This document shows positions 41,001 through 49,716 of a stretch of 64,000 nt of DNA, one piece after another. Source of the stretch: Planctomycetota bacterium (GTDB taxonomy: Bacteria > Planctomycetota > J058 > JAJDCQ01); the NCBI GenBank assembly GCA_029260755.1, contig JAJDCQ010000070.1, positions 1 through 64,000 of the forward strand, given 5' to 3'. Every line of letters starts with the position of its first letter. The stretch's first letter is position 1. The translations under genes were made by a program, and so were the position numbers. The notes beneath the pieces are model-generated. The model saw only the letters and a program-made list of their open reading frames with translations. It searched no databases and was not told where the DNA came from.

Positions 41001-41668
41001 CGGTCGCCCGTCTTGCCGCGGGCCTTCAGGCGGTGCTCGAGGGTGGCGCCCTCGATCAGATCCATCGCGAGGTAGCTCCGGCCGTCGGCCCGCCCGACCT
41101 CGTGGACGGCGACGATCGACGGATGCCGCAGCCGCGCGATCGCCTGGGCCTCCCGCTCGAAGCGTCGCGCCGCCTCGTCCGCCGCCGGGCCCGCGTCGGC
41201 GGAGATCGTCTTGAGGGCGACCGTCCGGCCGAGCTTCTCGTTCCAGGCCCGGTAGACGACGCCCATGCCGCCGCGGCCGAGCTCCTCGAGGACGAGGAAC
41301 GGCCCGATCCGGCGCGACGGGTCAGCGTGCGCCCGCGCGAGCTCGGCGGCGAGGTCGCCGCCTGCGGCGTTCGCCGGCGCGAGTCGATGCGTCGCCTCGG
41401 ACGCCGGCGGTGAGGGGGGCGGCGCGGGGGGCGGTGCGGGCGGAGGCGCGGGCGTGACGGCGGGGGCCGGCCACGAGGGGGGCGCCGGGGTCGGGCGCGC
41501 CGGCGCCGGCGGGACGCGCCGCGTCTGCTGTGCGCTCGCCCCGCTCCCCGGCAGCGGCGCGCTCGCGTAGGTCGGCCGGCCACAGCCCGGGCATCGCGGC
41601 GGCGTGCCGCCGGCGACGGCGCCGCAGGCGGGGCAGACGAATCGCGCGCTCGGCGGCGGCCGGCTCAC
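37943..41668 (-). CDS. Zinc-ribbon Ser/Thr kinase with WD40 repeats
   Basis: A 1241-residue protein. Residues 10-34 form a zinc ribbon (CPACG and CPGCGRP), then a Pro/Ala-rich linker to about 90, and a kinase domain (GRGGMGVVYRAW, Lys153, HRDLKPAN 250-257, DFG 270-272, TPAYMSPEQ). A membrane helix at 416-438 and an Ala/Glu/Arg coiled coil at 440-495 lead to roughly 12-14 WD40-like repeats. The GTG at 41668 overlaps the stop of a possible 31-codon ORF (GTGA), which fixes the start. The 3' end overlaps the monooxygenase gene. Confidence 0.94.
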   Translation of the reverse strand: MSRPPPSARFVCPACGAVAGGTPPRCPGCGRPTYASAPLPGSGASAQQTRRVPPAPARPTPAPPSWPAPAVTPAPPPAPPPAPPPSPPASEATHRLAPANAAGGDLAAELARAHADPSRRIGPFLVLEELGRGGMGVVYRAWNEKLGRTVALKTISADAGPAADEAARRFEREAQAIARLRHPSIVAVHEVGRADGRSYLAMDLIEGATLEHRLKARGKTGDRIPLTEGIAVIRDVARAVHHAHDEGVVHRDLKPANVMIDRDGKPVVLDFGLATVRGAAGLTRSGAALGTPAYMSPEQADGGRGGVDARTDVWSLGAILYHLLAGRPPFEGQTEANVIFGVLTKDPVPPGAINRRAAGDLETICLHCLEKEPERRYPSAAALAEDLERWLAGDPIAARPLGPASRIARRMRRNKLLTAIVAVALVGFVLLGGLAARSIAAGRAAEQEREAAKRQSARDQVEAERARAEAETARADAQAARAEAEQAAAKAAEARTFTHLAERFTRDGWLRGAAVLSAEAIRRDDESASRARFIHAIARSGPWRKPRALPIAGSRAMRVAWSPSGRFIAYCGEGGKGAVLEATEPGNDQTAWTPALDLKATKDPTGKPIPGGYGVAFTEGDILATVTARQLRIIDVPARRTLHEIDLRGATVQSVAWQPAKGQQRAVAMGTRNGVTALWSWGDPRIQLIEDREAVWTYTAAWSPDGRRVATGGTDQKIKIRDLTTSDPPTILEGHGGVVSHVAWSPSWGRPRPWGDTDDRLAAAADGGGVRLWHFGPTVTTHASLNLELGIHYRSDLAWDPSARYVAASSGPNSTIAIWDVETDRAWRITDGGPSNGLAWGPDGRQLAVGGSGVVTIWSILPDRDDSLVRSFRAMKTSLAGVTYLADRSAIVTASREGRDTREGGRISLFDDHGAPKGNLGPIPRSAKTLVPSPDGTALALVGGIYPRNDLANGQPGDDGTVLVFDLTREGARPTLIFNPPRTGDRRPGLSAAAWAPDGRRLATADVYADAGSVRVHIWDARETRLLSTITLKDASNSYLGIPHALAWSPGDGRFIAAGTPTEIFLFEPGSTEPAWRKKVSPMVSSLAFSPDGTILAATGFGRMELRDVATGELLAGEELRGVPGTRVGRPNAATAWTPDGRLIAWGTDRFVVLCEVDRSTGAPRLKRLTALELHAELADVAWTPEEALVVGTRSGIVMVVEVRRILDLDITLEAAQEATGLDLTTLVDPRELGRPGKHGR

Positions 41669-41760
41669 GTCGGCAGACCGGCGTGCGTGTCGGGAGCGCG
41701 CGCCGGCGCGGCGCTCGAGCCGAGGTCCCCAACGGCCTGGGCGTCGGGAGCGACGATCAT
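41665..41760 (-). CDS. Possible 31-residue coupling ORF between two kinases
   Basis: The ATG at 41760 overlaps the upstream kinase stop (ATGA), and its TGA overlaps the GTG of the next kinase (GTGA). The peptide (MIVAPDAQAVGDLGSSAAPA and 11 more) has no known motif. It may serve only to carry ribosomes between kinase genes, or be chance. Confidence 0.35.
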   Translation of the reverse strand: MIVAPDAQAVGDLGSSAAPARAPDTHAGLPT

Positions 41761-44690
41761 CGCCTCCCTCCCGTGCGTCGCTGCGCCTCCTCTTCCTGAC
41801 GGAGTTGCTCGCCGCGGTCCTCGTCGGCCTGGGCGCGATCGTGCTCGCCGATGCTCGTCCAGAACGAGGCGCGTTCGAGGCAGCGGCGGCTCGAGATCGC
41901 CTCGATCTGGAGCGACCGCTCGGCGAGGGCTCGCGCCTGGTCGGGCTTGCCGGCCCCTCGGAAGGTCCAGCAGCCGAAGAGCAGAACGGCCGCCAGCTGC
42001 TCGTCCTTCGGGTGGTCGGCGAGGGACCCGACGCCCTCCTCGTAGCGGCCGTGCGTCCAGCTCGAGACGGCGGAGGCGCGGATCGGGACGGTGGTGCCGG
42101 GGCGGACCCGGTCGAACGCATCGACGAGCTCGCGCGTCTGGTCGCACAGCTCGCACGCCTCCATCGTGTGCTCGCGGCGGCGGTCGTGGAGGAGGTGCCA
42201 GACGGTCTGATCGACGACGGCCTCGAGCTTGTCCAGGTGGGGGCTCGTCGCCCTCACCGTGGTCATCTGGTAGAGCTGGGTGCGGGCGGCCGTCCACGCG
42301 ATCGCGTCCCGGAGGGCGGCGACCCGGTCGCGCGCGAACCGTGCGTCGGGGGAGACCAACGCGAGGGGGATCTGAGCCAGGCGCCAGCGCTCGTCGACCT
42401 TCCGGGCCCGTCGGTAGGCCTCCTCGAGCAGCTCGGCGATGAGGGTCTGGCGGCGTTCCTCGCTCCGATCGTCGCCGCGTCGGGCCCCTCCGCTCGTCGC
42501 CGAGGGTCCGCGCAGCGAAGGACGCGCCTCGAGGGCGTCGCAGAACATCGCGAGCAGCGCGTCGCGCCCCTCCGTCGGACCGCCGAGACCGGAGACCGCG
42601 CCCCTGTCGATCTCCGCGATCAGGACGCCGAGCCACGTCAGGATCCACCCCGGCAGACGTCCGTCGGGCTCGAGGGCGTCGAGATCGAGGAGCCGCTCGA
42701 CGTCGGGCCAGCACTGCGTGACCGCCTCGACCCGGGCGAGCCCGAACGTCCGGCGGACCAGATGCGGGGCGGTCGCGCTCTCGAGGGCGTCGATCCGATT
42801 CGCGATCGCGGCGGCGAGGAGCGCGGCGATGCGCGTGGGGCTCCGTCGCTCGGGCGGGTGGCGCCACTCCTCGGCGAGCTGGCCGTCGGTGTACTTCGTC
42901 GTCGCGTGCGCTGCCTGGGCGATGCCGGAGTTGTCCGGCCAGGTCCGGCCCCGACGGGCCAGGCAGATGAGCTCGAACGCCCGCTCGGTCTCCCCGTCGA
43001 TCACGGCCGCGAGCAGTTGATTGCTCGTCTCGAGGGCGAGCTCGTCCGAGACGTCGACGCTCTCGGAGGAGAGCCCGGCCAGGGTCACCTCGCCGGCGGC
43101 GAGCCGCTCCTCCGGCGACGTGTCTCGGTCGCAGATGATCGCGACGAGCTTGTCGATCGCCGGGCCCAGGTCGAGCGTGAGGCGCTCATCCACGCGAAGA
43201 GCACGGATCAGCTCGCGGCGCCAGGACGGACGGAGCTCGCGCCACGTGCACCCGGCGGCCAGCCGTCGCTCGATCCACCCGGCCAGCAGGCGGAACCGGA
43301 CGGCGTCGATGCGTCGAATGGGCGCCGTGCCCTCGGCTCGAGCGACGAGCGAGAGGAGCGCGGCGACCGCGTCGTCGTCCCAGGCGCGTCCGGAGGCTCG
43401 CTCCACCCCGTCGAGGACGGCGGGGTCGGCGCCGAGCGCGCTCGATCGCTCGGCGAGGCGGTCCAGATCCTCCGGGCGATCGGCGGCGAGGAGGACGGCG
43501 ACGAGGAGCTCGTGGTGGTCCGTCCACGGGGCGCGGTCGACGGCCACGGTCCGGATGGCGACGGCGTCGCCCGCGCGCAGGGCGAGCAGGTCGCGAAGGA
43601 GCGCGCGCCGCTCGCTCCATGCGGGATCGTCGCCCGCGAGGGCGGCGGCCGTGACCGCCTCGTCGAGCGCGGAGAGCTCGCCGACGCGAAGGCGGTCGAT
43701 CGCGCCGTGCCAGTCGGCGTCGCTGACGGGGGCGGGGGACTCCCGCGCGCTCGATCCGCGAAGCGACATCCAGGCGATGCCGATCGCGACGGTGAGGACG
43801 GTGACCGCCGCAGCCGTCGCCGCCCATCGAACCCGTCGAGGGGCGGCGCTCTCGGCGTTCGGTGCTCGTCCGGCCAGGAACGCGTCGAGCTCCGCGAGGA
43901 GCGCCCGGCTGGTCCGGTGGCGCTCCGCGGGTGCCTTCGCCATCGCCTTCGCGCAGACCGCGTCGAGAGAGCTCGCCGGCGCGCCCGCCGCCGCGCTCGG
44001 CGAGCCCGGCGACTGCCGCAGGACGGCGACGAGCAGCTGCGGCGTCGGGAGGCCCTGGAACGGCGGGCGCCCGGCGAGGCACGCCCAGAGGAGCGCGCCG
44101 AGCCCGTAGACGTCGGTGGTCGGGCCGAGGGCGCCGCCACCGGCCTCGCGCGATGTCTGCTCGGGCGCCATGTAGGCCGGGGTTCCCACGAGCTGGCCCG
44201 ACCGCGTGATCGAGGTGTCGAGCGGGTCGTAGGCGAGGCCGAAGTCCACGAGGTGGGGGCGTCCATCGACGTCGAGGATCACGTTCTCGGGCTTGATGTC
44301 CCGGTGGAGCACTCCGGGTGCGTGAACGTGCTCGACGGCGCGGACGATGGCGGCGACGATCTCCGCCGCCTCGCGCGGCGGGAGGGCGCCGCGGCGGGCG
44401 AGGACACGGGCGAGCGACTCGCCCTCGATCAGGTCCATCGCGAGCCAGACCATTCCCGGGCCGGACCCCGTCGCGTGAACCGTCGCGATGCCCGGGTGAT
44501 CGCCGACCCGGGCGAGCGCCTCCGCCTCGCGCGCGAATCGCGCCGCGATCGGAGAGCCCATGCTCTCCTCGGGCAGTCGGATGACCTTGAGGGCGTGGGT
44601 CGCGCCGGTCTCGACGTGCCGCGCCCGGTAGACCGTGCCCATGCCGCCGCGACCGAGCGCGTCCTCGACCAGGTAGGGGCCGATCCTCAT
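41757..44690 (-). CDS. Transmembrane Ser/Thr kinase with long helical outer domain
   Basis: A 977-residue kinase. The catalytic domain (about 4-270) has GRGGMGTVYRA, Lys35, HRDIKPEN (129-136), DFG 149-151 and GTPAYMAPEQ. A membrane helix at 289-309 precedes about 660 residues of helical, TPR-like sequence without WD40 repeats, similar in plan to the kinase at 15650-18349. The ATG at 44690 is preceded by GGGAGGG. It is 131 bp downstream of the SGNH hydrolase gene and is ATGA-linked to a short ORF and the next kinase. Confidence 0.93.
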   Translation of the reverse strand: MRIGPYLVEDALGRGGMGTVYRARHVETGATHALKVIRLPEESMGSPIAARFAREAEALARVGDHPGIATVHATGSGPGMVWLAMDLIEGESLARVLARRGALPPREAAEIVAAIVRAVEHVHAPGVLHRDIKPENVILDVDGRPHLVDFGLAYDPLDTSITRSGQLVGTPAYMAPEQTSREAGGGALGPTTDVYGLGALLWACLAGRPPFQGLPTPQLLVAVLRQSPGSPSAAAGAPASSLDAVCAKAMAKAPAERHRTSRALLAELDAFLAGRAPNAESAAPRRVRWAATAAAVTVLTVAIGIAWMSLRGSSARESPAPVSDADWHGAIDRLRVGELSALDEAVTAAALAGDDPAWSERRALLRDLLALRAGDAVAIRTVAVDRAPWTDHHELLVAVLLAADRPEDLDRLAERSSALGADPAVLDGVERASGRAWDDDAVAALLSLVARAEGTAPIRRIDAVRFRLLAGWIERRLAAGCTWRELRPSWRRELIRALRVDERLTLDLGPAIDKLVAIICDRDTSPEERLAAGEVTLAGLSSESVDVSDELALETSNQLLAAVIDGETERAFELICLARRGRTWPDNSGIAQAAHATTKYTDGQLAEEWRHPPERRSPTRIAALLAAAIANRIDALESATAPHLVRRTFGLARVEAVTQCWPDVERLLDLDALEPDGRLPGWILTWLGVLIAEIDRGAVSGLGGPTEGRDALLAMFCDALEARPSLRGPSATSGGARRGDDRSEERRQTLIAELLEEAYRRARKVDERWRLAQIPLALVSPDARFARDRVAALRDAIAWTAARTQLYQMTTVRATSPHLDKLEAVVDQTVWHLLHDRRREHTMEACELCDQTRELVDAFDRVRPGTTVPIRASAVSSWTHGRYEEGVGSLADHPKDEQLAAVLLFGCWTFRGAGKPDQARALAERSLQIEAISSRRCLERASFWTSIGEHDRAQADEDRGEQLRQEEEAQRRTGGRR

Positions 44691-44821
44691 CGGAGCATCG
44701 CCCTCCCTCGCTCGTCGGCGTCGTGGCATTCGGGCCGGAATGACCAGCAGGACATGATGGTCACGATGGGGCGGGCCGCGAGACGTTGCAAGGAGGGCCC
44801 GCAGGCGGTCACCGGCGAGCG

Positions 44822-45529
44822 CTACGGTAGGAGCGGACGGACCGCTTCGGCCCATCGTTCGAAGGCATCCGGGCGCAGGTGGAGGCCGTCGTTGCTGAGG
44901 TCGTCGGGGAGGAAACCGTCCTCGTCGGCGTAGAGCTCGAAGAGGTCGACGACTGGCAGGCCTTCCTTCTCGGCGAACGCGCGGAGGCTGGCGTTGTAGG
45001 CGACGATGCGCGGGTTCACCCGGGCGTGGTGGCGATACTTCCGCGCGGTCGGCAGGACCGTCTGCACGACGACGCGGACCTCGGGGAGCCGTTCCCGGAT
45101 CTTCGCGACGAGGGTGGCGAAGCCATCGGCGAGCTTCTCGGGGGCGATGTTCGATCCGGCGAGGTCGTTGACGCCGATGAGGATGAACACGATCGCCGGG
45201 CGACAGTCGAAGACGCTCGCGTCGAGGCGGCGGAGGACGCCGCGCGGCCCCGCGACGCCGATCCGGTCGGCCGAGATCCCGCGGTTCAGGACCGCCTTGC
45301 CGGGGAAGTGCTTCGCGAGGCGGAAGCCCTCGGTGATCGAGTCGCCGACGAACACGGCCGTCCGGGCGTCGGCGGCGAGCGCGGCGTTCTCCTTCTCGAA
45401 GGCGGCGACGCGCGCGTTCCAGTGCCGCTCCCAGCGGTCGTCGCCGACGGCGACGGCGGGCAGGGCGAGGAGAGCGCCGGCGACGACGAGGACGCATCGC
45501 CAGGTCGTCGAGGGCGTGGCGGGGATCAT
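44822..45529 (-). CDS. Secreted SGNH/GDSL hydrolase
   Basis: A 235-residue exported esterase of the platelet-activating-factor acetylhydrolase-like group. A signal peptide (VLVVAGALLALPAVAVGD) precedes block I VGDSITEG (Ser64), block II NRGISADRI, block III IGVNDLAG and block V DGLHL (Asp214, His217). Likely substrates are acyl or acetyl esters, perhaps on a polysaccharide; this is inference. It starts 3 bp after the WD40 kinase stop. Confidence 0.93.
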   Translation of the reverse strand: MIPATPSTTWRCVLVVAGALLALPAVAVGDDRWERHWNARVAAFEKENAALAADARTAVFVGDSITEGFRLAKHFPGKAVLNRGISADRIGVAGPRGVLRRLDASVFDCRPAIVFILIGVNDLAGSNIAPEKLADGFATLVAKIRERLPEVRVVVQTVLPTARKYRHHARVNPRIVAYNASLRAFAEKEGLPVVDLFELYADEDGFLPDDLSNDGLHLRPDAFERWAEAVRPLLP

Positions 45530-45532
45530 GCC

Positions 45533-48500
45533 TCAGTCTCCGGGGCGTGAGCCGGCGCCGGCCGGGACGAGCGGAACCGGCGGGGTGCTCACCACGTCCA
45601 GCTCGAACGACCGGACCCCGAAGGTCTCGAGCAGCTCGCGCTCGAGCCCGATCGGGTCCTCGTCGAGCCGCATTGCGGCGACGTCGAACAGGTAGAGCGA
45701 CCCCCCTCGCTCGCGTCGGATGAGCAACCAGCGGCCGTCGGGGCTCCAGCGCAGCTCGGGGTCGAAGCTGCCGCCGTCGCCGGTCGGATGCTCGAACAGC
45801 GCCCGGTCGGTCTCGAGCGACCAGATGACGATCCGCCCGTCGTCGTGGATCGCGGCGAGGAGCGGGGCGACCGGGCTCGTCGCGACCCGCACGACCGAGG
45901 TCGCCGGGTGCGGCAGGCTCAGGATGCGCTCGGCCCCGTCCGGCGGGGTGATCCGGATGTCGGGCGAGCCCGGGCCCGACGGGACGTAGATCTCTCCGGC
46001 CAGCCCGAACGCCACCGAGCGGGTGCCGTCGATTCCGAGCGGCCCCGCCTCGCCCGAGGTCGGGTCCCACACCCGGACGACGCGGTCCTGGTCGTACACG
46101 TCGATGATGACCAGCCGCCCGTCCGGCGCCCAGGCGACGGCGGCGTCGTGCGCCGTGACCTCGACCGTCACGTGCGAGCCCTCTTCGACATTCCAGACGA
46201 CGACCTCGGCGTCGGCGTCGGCCGCGACGAACCGGCCGTCAGGGCTCCAGGCGATCGACCCGCTGGTCGACCCGAGCTCCGTCCGCAACGTCGCCGTGGG
46301 GGCGCCCGAGGTCGGATCGACGACCCGGAGCGAGGATCGCCCGACGACGGCCAGTCCCGCGCCGTCCGGGCTCCAGTCCAGCCCGACGATGTCCTCCTCG
46401 AGCTCGTGGTCGGCGACCCGACTCCCGTCGAGCATCTCCACCCGGAGCTTCTTCCCGTCGGCGCGCGCGACGCGATCGCTCGCGGGACCGAACGCGACGG
46501 CATCCGCGCTGCCGCGCGGGCGGACCGGATGCCGCGGCGCCTCCCGCTGGCCCAGTCGCGGCTCGAGGAGCTCTAGCGACCCATCGACGATCGCGGCGAG
46601 GCGTCCGTCGGGAGCGAACGCGACGGCGACGGCGTGGCCCGGCCGCGGGACGGCGAGCCTCCGGCCTTCGGGGCCGTCGAGGACGGTGACCCCGCTCTGC
46701 CCGGCGCTCGCGAGGACGCGTGGCCGGGTCGGGTCCCACGAGACGCTCATCGATGCCCAGGACTCGCGGGACACCCGCTTGATGGGGCGCTCGCGGGCGG
46801 GGTCCCAGATGCAGACGTCGCCGGGGCCGCCGGTGGCGACGTGCGTCCCGTCAGGGGAGAACGCGATCGACTGCACCGTCTGTCCCTGGCCCGAGAACTC
46901 GGCGACCTGACGTCCATTCACGACGTCGACGAGGATCCAGGCGGTCGAGCTCATGTTGGGGGTGAGCATCCCGATCCGGGTCCCGGTCGGGTCCCACGCG
47001 AGCTGCCTCGAGAACTCCAGGTCGTCGATGCGTCGCGTCTCCTCGAGCGTCGCTCCGTCGAAGATCACGAGGGTGCCGTCGAGGCCGGCGGCGAGGAGCG
47101 ACCCGTCCGGAGAGAACGCGAGCGGGGCGTTCGTGGCCGGGCCCGACCACGGCGTCGCGATGCGTCCGGCCTTCCGGGCGTCGAAGACGGCGATCTCCCA
47201 CTCGGTCCGGCCGAATCCGCCGCCGTGGATGCGCATCCCGGCGGCGAGCCGACCGTCCGCCGCCCACGAGAGCGAGGCGACCGACCTCGGGAAACCGTCC
47301 TCGCCGTCGGTCGAGATGACCCGCACCGTCTCGCCGGTCGTCCCGTCGAGGATGTGGATCGAGCTGGTGTGCCCGGCGTAGCTCGATGTCGCGAGGAGTC
47401 CATCGGGCGACCACGCGAGGGGGCACCTCGTCCCGAGCGACCCGAGCGCCGGGGTCGCGGCGACCGGGGCGAGGGTGGCCGCGTCCGCGAGCCAGACCTC
47501 GCTGGACGCCCAGCGGATGAGCCCGAGAGCGGAGCCGCCCGCGATGACCCGGGCGGCGCTGGGGAGGAACGGGACGGCGGCCCGGGGCGACTCGAGGAGC
47601 GCGCCCGTCTCGAGGTCGAACGCGAGCAAATCTCCCGCGACCGTCACCACGAACGCGGTCTCGTCGGTCGCGGCGATCTGGGCGACCGCGGCGCCCGGAT
47701 CGATCGGCGGCGCCGCCGGGAACCCGGTCTCGGGGTCGAGCACGCGGACCAGCCCGTCGCCCTCGCGGTCCGCGACGGCGAGGCGACCGTCGGGGAGCCA
47801 GGCGGTGCGGAGCCGCTCGGTCATCCCGTCCGTCGCCGCGTCGAGCCGGGTGAGCTCATGGCCGGTCGCGTCGATCACGATCCGCTCGTCGATGTCTTCG
47901 ACGCGGAGGAGGGCGCGCCGCCCGTCTAGGGCGATGGTCGCATCGAAGATCCGACCTCCGACGTCGATCGGTCGCTCCTCGATCGGGTCGAGGGTCCCGG
48001 CGTCGTGAATCCGGAGGCGGCCGTGGCGCGTGATGACCGTCAGGCGGTCGGCGCCGAGCGCCATCGCCACGATCGAGCCGTCCCGGGTCGCCGGCTGCCA
48101 GCGGGCGACCGGATCGCCTCCGTCGAGCGGCCAGGCGAGGAGGAGGCCCTGGGTCCCCCCGGTGATGACGCGTTCACCGGTCGCATCGAAGGCGAGGGCG
48201 CCGATGTCCTCGGGGGCGTCGATCATCACCGAGAGGCGGCCGGAGCGGACGTCGATGAGCTGGACGTGCCGGCCGCCGGCGATCGCGAACGTCTCCAGGT
48301 CCGGCGAGACGTCCCAGCCGTCGGCATCGAGCCAGCGCAGGGGCGTGCCGTGCCGCCGCCAGGCGACGGTCGGGAGGAGGGGGAGGGTGACGGCGAGCTG
48401 AGAGCGCGACTCCAGCTTCCCCGAGAGGGTGAAGGCGCGAGCCGCGAGGGCCGCGGCCTCGACCGGGCGTCCCTCGTCGGCGAGCTCGCGCGAGCGGTCG

Positions 48501-49711
48501 GTGAGGGCGGCGGCGAGGGTCCGCTCGGCGCGGCGGGTCGCCTCGCGGGCGGCGGCCTCGGACTCGAGGGCGCGGCGCCGCTCGGACTCGGCGCGCTCGC
48601 TCGCGGCGACCGCGTCGGCGCGCTCGCGGCGAGCGGTCTCGAGGGCGGTGCGGATCGACTCGGCCGCGTCGCGCTCGCGGGCAACCAGGACGATCCCGAG
48701 GACGAGCGAGGTGACGAGGACCGCGAGGGCGGCGACGAGGAGGACTCGGTTTCGTGCGGCCCAGCGAGCGAGCCGTTCCCGCGCGCCCAGGCGCTGCACG
48801 GTGATGGCCCGTCCCTCGAGGAAACGCTCGAGGTCCTCGGCGACCGTGTGGGCGCTGGGGTAGCGGGCGAGCGGGTCCTTCTCGAGGCAGCGGAGGGCGA
48901 TCCGCTCGAGGTCGGGGTGGATCGAGGCGTCGATCTGCCGGGGCGGCGTCGGCGCGATGTGGACGACGGCGTTGATCACCGCGACGAGCGAGTCGCCGGT
49001 GACCGGCGGCCGGGCGAGGAGGGCGAAGTAGAGCACTCCGCCGATCGCGTACACGTCGGTCGCCGGTCCCTGGGCGTCGTGATCGCCGCGGGCCTGCTCC
49101 GGCGCGAGGAAGGACGGGGTCCCGATGAGCTGCCCCGAGGCGGTGAGGTGCTCGGAGCGGTCGAGGTCCTGGGCGAGGCCGAAGTCGGTGAGGTGGGCTT
49201 TGCCCGCCGGGTCGATGATGACGTTCGCCGGCTTGACGTCGCGGTGGAGGATGCCCTGGTCGTGCGCGTGGGCGAGGGCGAGCGCGAGCTCGTGGCAGAG
49301 GGCCGAGGCGCGCCGCGGGGGGAGCGCGTCGCGGCGGCGGACCGCCTCGAGGGTCTCGCCCTCGACGAGGTCCATCACGATGTAGGGCCGGCCGCCGTGG
49401 CTGCCGACCTCGTGGACGGCGACGATCCCCGGGTGACGCAGCTTGGCGGCGGCCCGAGCCTCGCGTCCGAACCGTTCGACGAGCCGGGACCCGGCCGCGG
49501 CGACGTCGAGGATCATCTTGATCGCGACCGCGCGCTGGAGCTGCGGGTCCCAGGCCCGGTAGACGACGCCCATGCCGCCACGGCCGAGCTCGCCGGTGAC
49601 GACGTAGCGTCCGACCCGGCGGGCCGGGTCGGCGACGGCCTGCTCGACCGGGACCGTCGGGATGCGTTCGGGCGACGGAGTGATCTGCGGCGGCGGGAGG
49701 GGCTCGGGCAC
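45533..49711 (-). CDS. Ser/Thr kinase with WD40 repeats
   Basis: A 1392-residue protein, the largest here. The kinase domain (about 35-305) has GRGGMGVVYRAW, Lys65, HRDVKPAN (156-163), DFG 176-178 and GTPSFLAPEQ. A membrane helix at 321-343 and a coiled coil at 345-410 precede about 16-18 WD40-like repeats such as AVAFAPDGRLAAIVDGSLEL. The GTG at 49711 is 5 bp after the archaemetzincin stop; the frame is open further upstream but only as a shadow of that gene. It probably forms an operon with archaemetzincin and the SGNH hydrolase. Confidence 0.94.
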   Translation of the reverse strand: MPEPLPPPQITPSPERIPTVPVEQAVADPARRVGRYVVTGELGRGGMGVVYRAWDPQLQRAVAIKMILDVAAAGSRLVERFGREARAAAKLRHPGIVAVHEVGSHGGRPYIVMDLVEGETLEAVRRRDALPPRRASALCHELALALAHAHDQGILHRDVKPANVIIDPAGKAHLTDFGLAQDLDRSEHLTASGQLIGTPSFLAPEQARGDHDAQGPATDVYAIGGVLYFALLARPPVTGDSLVAVINAVVHIAPTPPRQIDASIHPDLERIALRCLEKDPLARYPSAHTVAEDLERFLEGRAITVQRLGARERLARWAARNRVLLVAALAVLVTSLVLGIVLVARERDAAESIRTALETARRERADAVAASERAESERRRALESEAAAREATRRAERTLAAALTDRSRELADEGRPVEAAALAARAFTLSGKLESRSQLAVTLPLLPTVAWRRHGTPLRWLDADGWDVSPDLETFAIAGGRHVQLIDVRSGRLSVMIDAPEDIGALAFDATGERVITGGTQGLLLAWPLDGGDPVARWQPATRDGSIVAMALGADRLTVITRHGRLRIHDAGTLDPIEERPIDVGGRIFDATIALDGRRALLRVEDIDERIVIDATGHELTRLDAATDGMTERLRTAWLPDGRLAVADREGDGLVRVLDPETGFPAAPPIDPGAAVAQIAATDETAFVVTVAGDLLAFDLETGALLESPRAAVPFLPSAARVIAGGSALGLIRWASSEVWLADAATLAPVAATPALGSLGTRCPLAWSPDGLLATSSYAGHTSSIHILDGTTGETVRVISTDGEDGFPRSVASLSWAADGRLAAGMRIHGGGFGRTEWEIAVFDARKAGRIATPWSGPATNAPLAFSPDGSLLAAGLDGTLVIFDGATLEETRRIDDLEFSRQLAWDPTGTRIGMLTPNMSSTAWILVDVVNGRQVAEFSGQGQTVQSIAFSPDGTHVATGGPGDVCIWDPARERPIKRVSRESWASMSVSWDPTRPRVLASAGQSGVTVLDGPEGRRLAVPRPGHAVAVAFAPDGRLAAIVDGSLELLEPRLGQREAPRHPVRPRGSADAVAFGPASDRVARADGKKLRVEMLDGSRVADHELEEDIVGLDWSPDGAGLAVVGRSSLRVVDPTSGAPTATLRTELGSTSGSIAWSPDGRFVAADADAEVVVWNVEEGSHVTVEVTAHDAAVAWAPDGRLVIIDVYDQDRVVRVWDPTSGEAGPLGIDGTRSVAFGLAGEIYVPSGPGSPDIRITPPDGAERILSLPHPATSVVRVATSPVAPLLAAIHDDGRIVIWSLETDRALFEHPTGDGGSFDPELRWSPDGRWLLIRRERGGSLYLFDVAAMRLDEDPIGLERELLETFGVRSFELDVVSTPPVPLVPAGAGSRPGD

Positions 49712-49716
49712 GTCGC

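Noticed and set aside
44691..46070. Extension of the kinase frame at 41757 up to 46070
   Set aside because: It runs through the SGNH hydrolase and WD40 kinase genes in the wrong frame; MRIGPYLVEDALGRGGMG at 44690 is the normal kinase start.
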